DNA of 64,000 bases from Symsagittifera roscoffensis (GCF_963678635.1 NC_087065.1:76857786-76921785), one strand, 5' to 3'; counted from the stretch's first letter, positions 14,362-25,279 are shown. Program-made: numbers and translations. Notes: generated from the sequence alone by a model not told the origin.

Positions 14362-14860
14362 AATCGAGGCCTTGAATGTCTCCATGTCTTTTAAGGTCAA
14401 TAGTGATAGCTTTAAATTTAAATAAAATGAATGAAAACTTCCAAACAAAACAAAAAAAAATTTGAGATTTTTCTTAAAACAATCTCCCGCAAGATATGTG
14501 AAGTGCAAAGTGACATATTTCAGCATATAGCAAAGTATTATATCAATCAAATAGCATGCCTTAATCAAATTGGAACAATTTCCAGGACGGAATAAAGCTC
14601 CGCTTACTCATAAATAGCACAAAATTTATCGCGCGTTAATTGTCGCAAACTGGCCAAATTGGCGATGTTTAATCCCCCATAAACTTATTAAAAACAATTA
14701 CAGGTGAAATATCTTTCTATATTTGAGCTCAGGGCAACAATACTCATTGAATAGTATAAAAAAATCCTGTCAAAAATTCTGGTTATTAAACCCGAATTTG
14801 TCAGGGAGAAACCAACCCCGAGCACAAATAGTCCGCCCACTTCTTCGAAAGCCGGAACAA
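14362..14860 (-). mobile_element. Helentron-like repeat family 1 copy, hairpin end eroded
   Basis: Starts CGAGGCCTTGAATGTC, has ATTTATCGCGCGTTAATTGT and CCCCGAGCACAAATAGTCCG, ends GCCGGAACAA. The last 25-30 bases of the 3' end are lost. Confidence 0.7.
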
Positions 14861-15439
14861 TAATAACTATAGAGCCAGATATGTTGGGCAGGTTACTTTT
14901 TTGAAATCTGAAATGCAGTCTTTTTCAAGACTAGACAACTAATGCCTTTATCTGAAAGCTTTTTTAGCCTTTAGTTTTAATGGCAAGTAATAAAAAACAT
15001 TGGTTAAGTTTATTTCGTGAGCATCTATTTTGTAACAACCTGAAAACTATTATTTTTGTTCATACAAGAGAAATTACAACTTTTTTTTCGAAGATCAAAA
15101 ATTTTATCGCCTTAAGCTGTAATAACAATTAATATAATATTCCATCCTGTAAGAAACGAAGAACAGAAAATAAGCATTTCTGGTCGCGGTAGTATCAAAA
15201 AGCCGGTTTTTCGTCGCAATACGTTGCAATACAATTTTCAGGCCTTCATAAGTATACGAAATTATGATTTTTCAAATCACTTCATGCAAATCTTTCCTCT
15301 TTTGTTAGTTGAAAATTTTTAAACTGTGGTCAAAAAGCTTTTGATCCAGTCAAAGTCAATCTTCTCTTTATATATGTCGTATGAAAATTCCCAAAAGTTA
15401 ATTGCAGCTCTCAAATTATTGAGAAAAAGGCTCAATTTT

Positions 15440-15893
15440 TTGTTCCGACTTTCGCAGAAAGTGCAAAATATTCAAGTTTGGGGCGTTTCTTTTACTTTTT
15501 ACTTTTTTTTTATGGTTTCTACGATTCGCAGAGGATCTATGAAAAACCACCACTTATTACGGTACTTTTTCTTACGACAATTTTTGAAGAAAATGGCAAA
15601 AAATTTGTGCGCCGGTGTTTTTTTCCAGAAAAATTTCATTTTTTTAACTTGCAATTTATGACGGAAATTTTAAAAGTCATTTCACAGGTATTTTTATTTT
15701 TTGCACAATTTACAAAAGGTATTTCAACCCCGGCCATTTTTTGTAAAGTGATGGGGGTTTAAAAAATGAAATTTTGGGCAATGTGGGAATTTTAACGAAT
15801 TTAATTTTTTTTGTTGAAAAATTTCATTAATTAGTTTAATTTGAGTTACTCCATAGAAATTAAAATGCAGTCGGAACATTCACGCATTCTTGT
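15440..15893 (+). mobile_element. Helentron-like repeat family 1, diverged copy
   Basis: Starts TTGTTCCGACTTTCGCAGAA and ends GCAGTCGGAACATTCACGC-ATTCTTG; interior diverged and lacking the ACGCGCGATA block. Two overlapping 90-110-codon frames here are repeat sequence, not genes. Confidence 0.6.
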
Positions 15894-16611
15894 TTCAGTC
15901 TTGTGCATTCCTCTCATTAGTAAATATTTTGTTTGGCACTTTTGTTTTATGACCTGATTACCGGAACCGGAGCAAGGCTGACATGCACATTTTGTTGACA
16001 AGTTCGATTAACTATCAAAAAAACTTTTCTGCTATTTACCAAAACTGAAAAAACAATTACTGCAACCACTGCAATCGAAATTATTCAGTAAATTTCAAAT
16101 TTACGAATCTTTTGCTCAAAAGCATTAGTTTATATTGCTTAATAGTAAAAACAAGCTGATTTTCCTAACAACCATCCGTCCGTCATTCATGCTCTGAAAA
16201 ATTGCGAAAAACTGTTAGTTAGAAGTTTAATTGGAGAAGAAAAAGCATCCCATATACGAATTTTTAGGTGACTTTTTTTCGTAAGTTGGAGCAAAAAGGA
16301 ATGGTAAATTTTAAATTTTTCTATTATATAAAACAACTAAAATCAACCGCTACTTGGAATTGAAACACTCACTAATTTGGATCAATCATATTCTGTACAT
16401 TCTTCTTCATCATAGTAAAAAGTCAAAATCTTGTTTTACGTGAAATAGTATTTTTTTTTACCAGTAACGCCGTCAAATGCATTGAAAAGTTTAAAATGTC
16501 AAAAAACGGGTTACAAATTCAGCATAAGCTTAATAATTGCAGCATAGTAAGTGAATATGAGAGATAGAATATGATTGTGTTTACGCAGAAAAAATTAAGA
16601 GTTCATTCTGT

Positions 16612-16617
16612 TTTATT
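16612..16617 (-). promoter_or_regulatory. Polyadenylation signal of the calmodulin-like gene
   Basis: AATAAA on the minus strand only about 25 bases past the stop codon, implying a very short 3' UTR. Confidence 0.5.
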
Positions 16618-16641
16618 TGCATTGTTTTTTCGCCCCCATTT

Positions 16642-16768
16642 CTAGAGTGTCATCATGCGTAAGAACTCCTCGAAGCAAATCCATCCGTCCTTATTATTGT
16701 CCGCATGTCTCCAAATTAGGTCGATGTCCTGGTCACCCAACTCTTCGTCTATGCTCTTCAGACCAGCC
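16642..16768 (-). CDS. Calmodulin-like gene, exon 4 (EF-hand 4 and stop)
   Basis: 127 nt: acceptor AATAG|G, then [18 protein letters not shown]-loop 4 and the C-terminus FLRMMTL followed by TAG at 16642-16644. The match to the last calmodulin EF-hand ([18 protein letters not shown]) is clear. Confidence 0.9.
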
Positions 16769-19700
16769 CTATTGTGAACAAAAAAAACACTCAATTAATT
16801 TCTAATATTAATATATCAATTTATCCTAAAATTAAACACTTATCTTCAATCTTTAAAACTAGCCCTAAATGCCAGATTTTCGCCAAGTAACACAAAAAGC
16901 TCCGAATACAAAAGTTTAAAAAATAAATTTGAAATGATTTTGTTTTGGTATTTGTTTTTTCTCTGTCTCTAATTTGTAGGTCAAAGAACTTGAAATCAGC
17001 CAGTTAATTCTAATCGCTCTCACCTTTTTACGTCATTTTAATACAGTACAGTTTCACTCCTAATATTTTAATGCTTTAGCAATTTATGCTTTAGCAGTTA
17101 AACTACTACAATTTAACTACTCTTGTTTAAAGGTTGCCGGTGGGCGCTGAAATCGGCTCTGATTTTCATATAACGTCCTTCTCTATTGACAAGCTCACGA
17201 CACGTCGGTGCGAATGCGATGGCTACTGTTGATTAATCACCGCATTATAAAAGGAAACAAACACGACTGTATAAGAGAAAACAAGACTGCACGTATATTA
17301 CGGGCAAAGCCCTGAATGTTCCGACTGCTTCTTAACTGATCTCAAAAAAATTTTGTTCAATTTTTTTTGATAAACTGTAAATTTTGTACTTCCAATATCA
17401 AATGCAAGAGCTAACATTTGAGCACAATTTCTTTGACAAATTACAGTTGGCCTCAATCGAATTTGGAGCGAGTACGAGAGCAGATAAATTGCTACGCATA
17501 AAAAGTTCGAATATTGAAAGTACATTACGAGGCCAAACTGTGCACTGGGTAGGCGCACAATTTTGTGTCTGTATGTTCCTGGATTCCATATACAAGTCTT
17601 TAAACATGTTCCAAAATGTAAATGGATTCCACCTACAAAACTTTCGTGGATTCCGCGTACAATACCTGTAACGTAAATTTTGTCGGGACATTCCGCAACA
17701 AGCAAATATAGCTAGTTGTTCTGGATTCCGCAGCTATAACTGGATTCCGCAAAATATAAGTCGAATCTGCAAAATGTAAATGGAATCCGCAAATGAAAGT
17801 GGAATTCGCAAACAAAATGAGGATTTATACGCTGTCAATTTTTGTATTATTGGTCTGAAATTAAAAAAACTACTTCTGGCGTATATATTCATCATTTTCT
17901 TCGATAGTCGGAATAACAAAACTGCTCGCAGCAGAGCAGAGCCGCGAATCTTCCGACTGCTTTTTAACTTCTACGGATTAGTGTTCACTCTAAACTTTTC
18001 ATCAATTTTTTGAAAAAAAAAAAAAGATAATCCGAACATTTTTTGAGTGTTTTGAAAGTCTCCCACACGATTTGTGATTAAAAAAGGGGGATATGTCGCA
18101 GTCCAATTTGGAAGGATTGCTATGAGAGAAATATATCGCGCTTTAATTGTCCCAAGTAGTCCAAACTGGCAATCTTTAATTCCCCATAACTATACGAAAA
18201 ATAATCAAAAAACTTTTCAGTTTTCAGCTCAAGACAACTATTCTTTTTGGGTGATACAAAAAAAATTGTCCAAATTTGCTTGTTAGAAAGTAGAAATTTG
18301 TCTGGGGAAAAACCAATCCTGCACAAACGTTCCGTCACTTTCCTCGATAGTTGGAACAAAATAAATATGTTCATGTTATACTAATTTGTTTTAGTTTTTT
18401 ATCATTTCGGTGTTAAATTAGAAAAGTTGTGTAGGATTTAATTGTAAAATGTAAAAAGAAATGACTTGATGAAATGATTTTTTTCGTCCGGGATATAAAT
18501 TGTTGAGGATTGAAATGTCTGCGTGATGAAATGTATGGTGTTAATTTGAATGTCGTTAAAAAATTAGAACACCAAATCGATTCTCACCAAATCAAACACC
18601 AATTCTGTTATTTATTGAAAAAAGAATATCATATTTGACTCAAGATTTAGATTTGACTCTTAAATTAGGCGAAGGGTAGATTGGCAGAAGATAAATTGGT
18701 ATAAAGGGTAGAATGACATGGGGTAGAATGGCATAGGGTAGAATGGTATAGAGTATATTAGAATGGGATAGACCATCCTGCAACCGTTAAAAATCCGATT
18801 GCGGCTATAACCGTTGGGCTTTTTCCATGCCATTAATGTTATTGATTTGAACAGTTTATCATTGGCGTCACAAAAAACGCTAACTTCAAGAAAAAAAACG
18901 CTAACTTTGTTTAAATCTAACAAAATTCCATAACTTTAAGCAAGCATTATGAGAGTGCATTTAGTTGTTAGTTCCCCTGTCAATTTGTTGTGAATACCTC
19001 CGTAATATTTATCTTTTCTGCGGACCCTTATCCTCTTGAGCTTGATTTTAAAAAAAAGAGAAAGTGAAAAAACCATGCAAATCAAGTCACAAAATATAGC
19101 CTTGCCTCAGTTCTTCCTTGTCGATGTATCCGTTTCCGTCCTTGTCGAAAAGTTCGAAGGCTGCTTTGAACTCGGCATAGGGTTCGTTCAGTACCTTACT
19201 CGACAACATGTCCAGGAACTCAAAGAATTCTATCGTGCCGTTCTTGTTGATGTCAACCTATTAGTCAAAATCACAAATTTGATGAAAAAGTTTTTTTCAT
19301 AGTTTTTTGCAGGGGCGAATTTAGAAGGGGCGGGTGGGGCAAAGAGGGTGAAGGTTTTTTTCAGAGATCCGACCCCTGGCCAATAGTTATTAGTTTTCAG
19401 GGGGAGGGGGGAGCGCGCCGGAAAAAGGCGAATTTAAAGACAAAACTTTGTAAAAAGTGCCTAAAAGCGGCTTTTTTGGCCTTTTTTCAAAAATTTGGCT
19501 GCGGCGCAGAACATTCGGTCAAAATAGGGTCATTAAAATGATTTAAGAGAGCTCAGAAAATCAATTTGGTCAAGCTAAAAAAAAATCCGCAACCCACCTC
19601 GAGAAAACCCTAGATCTGCCACTGAGTCTTCAAAAAACTAAGAGATACACGCAGGGGTGCGTTTAGGGGGGGGGGGGCTTCTTCTTTTCCTGGATTCTAA

Positions 19701-22700
19701 ATCTATTTTAATAATATTGCCAATGTAATAAATTTGAAGGGGAGAGCGCGCTTTTTGGTCAATTTTTTTTTTTGAAAAAGTGCCGAAAAACGATTTTTTT
19801 ACCATTTTTTTTACAATAGGGTCTTTATACTGTTTTGGGAATGCTTGGAAAATCAATTTAATTTGGTCGACCTAAAAAAGCGGTCGCAAAAATTTTCGAA
19901 AATGTTTTGAAAAGCCGCCCATCCCTCGAGAAAATCTATGAAAGGCTCGCAGAGGCTCTATGATTCGGGGCGGATCTAGGATTGATTCTCCGAGCTCTCC
20001 CAAAACACTAAAACGACCCTGTTTCGGCCAAATTTTCTGCGTCGCATGCAAAATTTTGATGAAAAAAACCGGCCCAAACAAGTGTTTTTAAGCATTTTTT
20101 GAAAAGTTTTGACCAAAAAATTGCGGTATTTTTGACGCGCGTTGCCCCTCATTTTGGCGCGCCTTTTGAAAATTTTTAGGGTAATCAAAAATGGATATTT
20201 CAAAATATTACGAAGGGGGTGGGCTTTGGGTCGGCAGGGGTTCGAATCCCCTGGGACAGGGGCGATCCGCCCATCTCCCTAAATCCGCCCCTTGAAAAAG
20301 CTATGTCCTGTTTCAGCATTGTTCATTTCGCTAATTATTGCAAAAACAGGGAACTTTTCAAAAAATATGGCATTTAGTTAATTTAAGATTGAATGATCTT
20401 GTCAAATATTTCGCTACCAGTTGTCACGACTTTCGGTGTCAACTATTTTGAAAATAACATAAATTATTTTCTTTAAAATTAATTTCGAGTTGTCGTTATC
20501 TATAAGAATTGCGAGTTGTCTTTTGTAGTGAGTTGTCACATTACGCCTCTTTCAACCCATTTCAAGGGGGTTTCGCTACAAGGAATGAAAAGGTCGAACA
20601 TGTTCAATCAATCTTTTAGTTCTCTATAGTTGATGTACAATGCTTACAAAGGAACAACAGGGGGGGGGGGGGGGTAGTCAACAAGATCCGAATTGAAAGA
20701 TGGAAGAAATGATTGTGTATGCTCACTTCATTGATCATGTCAGCTAATTCGGCGTCCGAGGGGTTCAGACCCATGCGTCTCATCACAGACCCCAACTTAC
20801 GCGGGCTGATCTTACCTTCTCCGTCCTGTAGTAGAAAAAAGATGTTATGACAACAGAAAAGAAACTTAGTGGTTTTGGTTTATGAGTCAATTTTTAAACC
20901 AATAAAGATTTCTGATAATTAATGATGTTGGAAAAACTAAGAAACTAGTAACTAACCCTTATGGTGAAACAAACAATTTATCCATTGAAAGAACCACCCG
21001 CACTCAGTAAAAAGGGAAAATAATCGATTATATTATAATTATAATCGTACTTTTAGCAAAAATTATAATTGATTATAAGCGCCAGTTTTAGATGTTGAAA
21101 CAATTTATAATCCAATATAATGATAACATGTTGACTGAGACTCACAATAAAAATCCATTATAATATATTATTTTCTCTTTTTACTGAGTGCGGGCAACAA
21201 ACGAGCTGCTCAGCACTTTACAAGAACCGATGTTGCCCCCCTGATTAGGAATTATATGCAGTTGCTTCGTTTTTTTGGGCTGGGTAATGTTGGTTTACCC
21301 TCGAGCAATTAACTTAGGTTAGAATGGACCTCTTTTTCATCATTAGCGCATTGTATCCCAGTGTTCTCGGAATACAAAGTTCTAGAAATCTTGCGAGAAA
21401 ATACATTATTCTTGCAAAATTCTTGCAAAAATTGCATTCAGATGAAAAATTTCTTGCTAAGTTTGTATTTATTTTCCAAAAGTTAATCAAAATTCTCCAA
21501 TTGATTTTCTAGATTTCTCAATCATCTTTTAAAACTCTTGCAAAATTATGCAATTTTTTTTGCAAGATATGCTTTTCACACGCAAAAACAAATCAGATTT
21601 TGCATGCATCTTGCAAGATTCTTTATCAACGCAACAATTAAGCAATATTTTAGATTCATTTTGCCAGACTCTTATAAAGCAAGACTTTCGAGCAAGATTT
21701 TCCATTCATCTTTCAACAATCTTGCAAAACTTTTGTACCAAACGCCAGAATTTTACGTGCAAGATACAAGCATTTTTTTCTTCAGTTTGATTTTGGAAGT
21801 GGAAGATTTGCAAGAACTTTGTAACTTGTGCAGTACAGCAGGGTAGTTTGAAACCGCTAACACGCGAAAACAAATTTGTTGCTGCCAGTATCTGTAAATT
21901 GGGAGGCATAATGTAAATAGTATTGCACTGTGATCATTTTTTGTTAAATTATGGGGGTTTAAATGCACTATTTTAGACAGTTTTGTCAACTAATCAGTGA
22001 TATATTTTTATTAGCGGGTAGAGCGAGCGGAAATTCAGTCTAGCTAAGTATTGAGTCCAAACCTAATGGATTTGAGTTAATTTATCCAAATCGCTTTAAA
22101 CAGATGTGTCAAAAGCGTGTATTGAAAGTCTCGCATTAATTTAATGAGACTAAATTGCTGGTCGCATATTAATGTAAAACGCATTTATCTGCCGCTTACG
22201 CAATATATTGCCCGTTAGTTGTCCCGAATTGGCCGTATTGGCAATCTTTAAACCCCCTTAGCTTAACAAATAATGGTCACAGTTATTATATTATTATTTT
22301 TAAAAATTACATCAAAAATACTAACTTCGGACAAAAATACTTTTTGGATGATAGAAAAACTTCCGTCAGGAACGGTTAATTGAAACGTCAAAAATGTACT
22401 GAATAAAAAACCAAGCCAAGTGTAAAGATTCCTCACTTTCTTTCAGAGTCTGAACAAAAAGGTTATTTTGTCGGTCTCAGTTCAATTTCGAAGACATTAA
22501 TCCGCCGCTTACGCTTCTTGAAAAAAATTTATTATATTGCTTGTTAATTATCCCAAATTGAACGAATTAACAATTTTTAAACCCCCATAACTTTGAAATT
22601 AATAGTTACGGGTCAAATATTTTTTAAGTCTGAGCAGCAGACAACAATATTTTTAGATGGTAAAAAATTTGCCAAAAATGCTTAATTAACAAGTCATAAA

Positions 22701-23528
22701 TTGACTGAATAAAAAAACCTCAAGCATAAATTTTCCGCGTTTTCTTCAATATTGAATCTATATATTGGGAATACTCTTTCAAGGTAACTACAAGTTCAGG
22801 ATGTCAAATAATATTTAAAAAAATATTTTCTTCGGGCCAAATGGTACTGTAAATCAGCTACTGTAAATCGGCAAAAAAATTGAGATATTGCTTTTACCGT
22901 AGATGGACAAACTTTATCTGTTGCAAATTCATTGCGACAAATAAGCGCTAACTATAGTTTTGCAACATAAATTAACTGGCTCAACTTTCAACAGTCATTA
23001 TTAATTAAAACAATATGGAGCAAACGAAAACTTAAGACCCAATACAAAAAATGAGAAATGAATCAGAGAAATGAAATTTCGGTCACTTTCAAATTAGTTT
23101 AATCATCTTTTTTTAAAAAACGCTTTTCTGATTATTGTTTTTGCCGTGTGTGAATTCATGTTTACCTTATCGAACAAATTAAAAGCTTCTTGGTAAACTG
23201 CAAGTTGGGCTGGTTTCAGCACCCGTCCATTCATTTTGTAGCCCCCTCTCCCTCCATTAGACTCGCTATTCGAATTCGACCGGGCAACTTTGGCTGCTGC
23301 TGGCGGCCTCTCGCCAGTCGGACTCCCGAGACTCTTCGGAGTCGTGGCTTCGGCACTCGTTTTGGCCGCAGAAGCCGTTTTTGTCGTGTTAATTGTCGAA
23401 TTGTTTGTAGATAGAGGTTTGGCCGGCGTAATTACGGCGCCTTTCGATCCTCTTTGTGTTGTTGTATTCGTCGTATTAGTCGATGATTTGGATTTATTCG
23501 ATGAAAAAGATGAAAAAATGCTGCTCAT
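16642..23528 (-). CDS. Calmodulin-like four-EF-hand protein with Ser/Thr/Asn-rich N-terminal extension (4 exons, complete)
   Basis: A calcium sensor of the calmodulin/troponin C type, presumably cytosolic. Joining 23528-23166, 20825-20727, 19257-19106 and 16768-16642 gives 741 nt, 246 residues plus TAG. Residues 1-100 are low complexity (Ser, Thr, Asn, Lys, Ala), unlike calmodulin. From about residue 105 four EF-hands follow with calmodulin spacing (36 residues): loop 1 [12 protein letters not shown] (120-131), loop 2 [12 protein letters not shown] (156-167), loop 3 [12 protein letters not shown] (192-203), loop 4 [12 protein letters not shown] (228-239). Loops 2-4 keep the position-12 Glu. 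Loop 1 has Lys there, so its calcium binding is doubtful. The end, FLRMMTL, resembles the calmodulin C-terminus. Intron 3 starts with GC. It is not calmodulin itself; which calmodulin-like subfamily it belongs to is open. The ATG at 23526-23528 follows AAAA, a normal animal start context. Confidence 0.88.
17282..17915 (-). mobile_element. Helentron-like repeat family 1 copy with internal minisatellite
   Basis: 3' end CAAGACTGCACG...CGGGCAAAGCCCTG...TGTTCCGACTGC at the left, 5' end TCTTCGATAGTCGGAATAAC at the right. The usual interior is replaced by about 250 bp of TGGATTCCGC-type short repeats. Lies in intron 3 of the calmodulin-like gene, directly adjoining the next copy head to tail. Confidence 0.6.
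17577..17815. repeat. Minisatellite, TGGATTCCGCAAA-type units
   Basis: About ten imperfect units of 18-30 bp sharing TGGATTCCGC or TGGAATCCGC, for example TGGATTCCGCAAAATATAAG. Several overlapping ORFs here arise from the repeat. Confidence 0.7.
17918..18359 (-). mobile_element. Helentron-like repeat family 1 copy
   Basis: Starts AAACTGCTCGCAGCAGAGC, CTTCCGACTGC; contains TATATCGCGCTTTAATTGTC; ends CTCGATAGTTGGAACAA. In direct tandem with the copy at 17282-17915. Confidence 0.65.
18664..18772. repeat. Minisatellite GGGTAGAATGGCATA
   Basis: Six to seven imperfect 15-18 bp units (GGGTAGAATGACATG, GGGTAGAATGGCATA, GGGTAGAATGGTATA) in intron 3 of the calmodulin-like gene. Confidence 0.85.
19106..19257 (-). 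CDS. Calmodulin-like gene, exon 3 (EF-hands 2 and 3; GC donor)
   Basis: 152 nt: acceptor TAG|GTT, then EF-loop 2, the central linker and EF-loop 3, ending CTG AG. The donor is AG|GCAAGG, a GC donor. Splicing it to exon 4 restores [10 protein letters not shown] with canonical EF-hand spacing. The nearest GT downstream (TT|GTGACT) would insert QGYIL into the helix after loop 3. Confidence 0.88.
19310..20294. mobile_element. Cluster of hAT-type MITEs in intron 2 of the calmodulin-like gene
   Basis: At least two elements in tandem: 19310-19624 (CAGGGGCGAATTTAG ... CTAGATCTGCCACTG) and 19652-20294 (CAGGGGTGCGTTTAGG ... AAATCCGCCCCTTG), the second with an internal element start near 19963 (CGGGGCGGATCTAGG). 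Interior matches the element at 39.7-40.0 kb (GGCTGCGGCGCAGAAC block). Target duplications are not clear here. Confidence 0.6.
20727..20825 (-). CDS. Calmodulin-like gene, exon 2 (rest of EF-hand 1)
   Basis: 33 codons, phase 0 on both sides, acceptor CTACTACAG|GAC and donor GAA|GTGAGC. Encodes [20 protein letters not shown] and the helix entering EF-hand 2, closely matching calmodulin's ...LGTVMRSLGQNPTEAEL segment. An element-rich intron of about 2.3 kb separates it from exon 1. Confidence 0.9.
20997..21194. mobile_element. MITE with ~28-bp terminal inverted repeats
   Basis: Left end CCCGCACTCAGTAAAAAGGG, right end its inverse (...CTTTTTACTGAGTGCGGG), TIRs continuing into GAAAATAAT; 198 bp, AT-rich palindromic interior. 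Flanks share only CA, so the superfamily is unclear. In intron 1 of the calmodulin-like gene. Confidence 0.75.
21390..21830. repeat. Cluster of CTTGCAAAA/ATCTTGCAAGA motifs
   Basis: About a dozen copies of CTTGCAA (or its inverse) scattered over some 440 bp, several as ATCTTGCAAGAT-like palindromes or ATCTTGCAAAAC. Looks like a decayed short-period repeat. Confidence 0.5.
22170..22460 (-). mobile_element. Helentron-like repeat family 1, diverged partial copy
   Basis: Carries TTGTCCCGAATTGGCCGTATT, AATCTTTAAACCCCCTTAG and the end ACTTTCTTTCAGAGTCTGAAC. Intron 1 of the calmodulin-like gene. Confidence 0.55.
22462..22760 (-). mobile_element. Helentron-like repeat family 1, diverged partial copy
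   Basis: Carries AATCCGCCGCTTACG, TTGTTAATTATCCCAAATTG and TTTTTAAACCCCCATAACTT; directly follows the previous copy in the same orientation. Confidence 0.5.
23166..23528 (-). CDS. Calmodulin-like gene, exon 1 (start codon, low-complexity extension, first half of EF-hand 1)
   Basis: 121 codons, ending in phase 0 after AFNLFDK at a good donor (AAG|GTAAAC). The first 100 residues are rich in Ser, Thr, Asn and Ala with scattered Lys/Arg and no membrane segment or signal peptide. The exon ends inside EF-loop 1, between residues 2 and 3 of the loop. The open frame continues 20 codons into the intron, which is not coding. Confidence 0.88.
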
Positions 23529-24255
23529 TTTTCAATTAAAATTCCAATTTTCCGTTTAGATTCAACTTTATTCGAGAACGGATTTTTACGAAAGGTAAAG
23601 TATCTCGATCGCGCCAGAAACTTAAGTTTTAAGATTAATTTTAACGAATATTGTTAGAAGCAACATGTTATGAACATGTAAGAAATTTGAGAATACAAAT
23701 TTTTGATATGTTTTGCTGTGATTAAAATCAAAACTGAAGGCTTTGAAAGTAAATGCTTGATTTTATTTTTTCTCCGCCAGGTATATAAATTTTAATCAAA
23801 CAACTTCTTATAAGTGTACGCTTTTTTTGTTCTGAGTGAACACACTTTAGTCGAATGGATCTCAAGTGTGTTTTACTTTTGGACAGTTTTTTGTCACTAG
23901 AAAATTTAAAAAAAATACTCTTTGGCGTCACTATAAGATCCCATAGCTTACCCATTATAGAATTATAAAATACTTTGACCGTAAATTTATCTGACTGGCG
24001 TGAAAACTAGACATAACATATTCACTAAATATTTTGTGCTGCGATACATTTAATCAAAATTACTTTTTCATGAATTTTTTTATCATATGGTCAAATAGTA
24101 CGTTTTGTATATGAGTTTTTAAATCAAATCATATAAGTTGATGTTATAAAAGCCGACCATTATAGTAAAACCGACCAAAGCCACCTCAAAGCTGTTTTTA
24201 TTTTCTCTTATTACTAATTGACTTAAATTTGAACAGCATGTTATGAGGTCGAGTT

Positions 24256-24438
24256 ATGAGCACGTTTAACGATACTGTCAAAAAGCTTACAAAACTGTTG
24301 GTAATTCAGCTATCGATTACCGATAGCAAAACTGTGACTAACTACAAGCAAAAACGAGAAATTCGTCAAGCGGTACAAAATCTAATCCAAAATATACAAA
24401 TTTTGATCACAGCTGGTCCATCAATGGCAGCAGTCTAA
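24256..24438 (+). CDS. Possible small ORF, 60 residues, unknown
   Basis: ATG with a G at -3, an in-frame TGA 12 bases upstream, and 60 residues ending GPSMAAV before TAA. The composition looks protein-like: amphipathic helix (MSTFNDTVKKLTKLL), polar charged middle (TNYKQKREIRQAVQ), then a hydrophobic stretch. It lies about 730 bases from, and divergent to, the start of the calmodulin-like gene, outside the recognised repeats. No family recognised, no splice partner identified; it could be random. Confidence 0.25.
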   Translation: MSTFNDTVKKLTKLLVIQLSITDSKTVTNYKQKREIRQAVQNLIQNIQILITAGPSMAAV

Positions 24439-24833
24439 CAAATTACTACAAACTAATAGTAATTATCTTTGGGTAAGCAGTTGAAACTTACTCATTAAAA
24501 ACTTACGCTTCTCGCTTTTTGTCTGAACAGCAAGGTCGTCAAAAAAGAAGAACATTTTTCGCATAATTGAAGCTCCAGGATTGAAGTCGCCTAGCTCTGA
24601 AGTTAAGCAGAGCTGCTATAAAAATCAGACAGATATAGCTGTGTTGATGTTCATGAAATTTGGGCGACAAGCGGTTCAAACTTTGGCTAGAACTTCTCAT
24701 TCCATACTTTGTGTACTAATATTTATATCAATAATTACTGTGAATAAATCTTTTTTCGAATTTTAGAAGTAATGCCTTGTTCTTAAAACTGCAATTTTCG
24801 TACTTTTCTTTTGTGCAATCTGAAAGATATTGA

Positions 24834-24905
24834 GCAAGACTGCCCGTATCAAGACAAAGCCTTGAATATTCCGACTGTCTGAATTATTGTTCCGACTTTC
24901 GAAGA
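24834..24905. mobile_element. Juxtaposed termini of repeat family 1
   Basis: AAGACTGCCCGTATCAAGAC-AAAGCCTTGAATATTCCGAC (inverse 3' end, hairpin CAAGGC/GTCTTG) is followed within 15 bases by TTGTTCCGACTTTCGAAGAA (direct 5' end): two element ends joined with almost no interior. Confidence 0.65.
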
Positions 24906-24957
24906 AACTGAGGAAAGTATAGGCCAGTGGTGGTTATTTTTTATTCCGACCAAATTT

Positions 24958-25045
24958 AGGAAAAGTTAACTGGGTATGGGCATCGATCCGGAAACCTTGT
25001 GATTGCCAAGCGAGTATGCTTGGTTTTGGCTAAATTCCGGCTTTG
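24958..25045 (-). mobile_element. tRNA-derived SINE fragment
   Basis: Minus strand reads ACTCGCTTGGCAATCACAAG, then TCCGGATCGATGCCC, which is tRNA anticodon-arm and B-box (GGWTCGANNCC) sequence as in many invertebrate SINEs. The A-box half is degraded. Confidence 0.55.
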
Positions 25046-25279
25046 GGCTGTGCTGCTGGAATAATGATTTGATAGTTTGTTTCAATACGCATAAGTTTGA
25101 TTTAATCAGCCTAAAATTTGTAGTTTGTCAATATTTCAAATACAAAAAAAACGATTCGAGACCAATAAAAAAAGTAGTCAGAATAATCAGCGCTCTGCCT
25201 TGATACGAGCAGCATTGTCTGGCTTAAGGCTCGTAATATCAAACTCTAAGTGTTAAAATTTGAGTCGTATTGGAAACTA

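Noticed and set aside
15326-15762. Two overlapping plus-strand ORFs of 94 and 111 codons
   Set aside because: They fall within and beside a family-1 repeat copy and are rich in Phe/Lys from poly-T/poly-A; no protein family resemblance.
17298-17919. Several overlapping ORFs of 60-135 codons
   Set aside because: They arise from the TGGATTCCGC minisatellite inside a repeat copy, open in several frames at once.
19095-19106. GT donor TT|GTGACT for exon 3 of the calmodulin-like gene
   Set aside because: It would insert QGYIL between loop 3 and the following helix; the GC donor restores exact calmodulin spacing.
24590-24625. 5S rRNA-like string CTGAAGTTAAGCAGAGC
   Set aside because: Only about a dozen bases match the 5S A-box region; no other 5S control element or fold follows.
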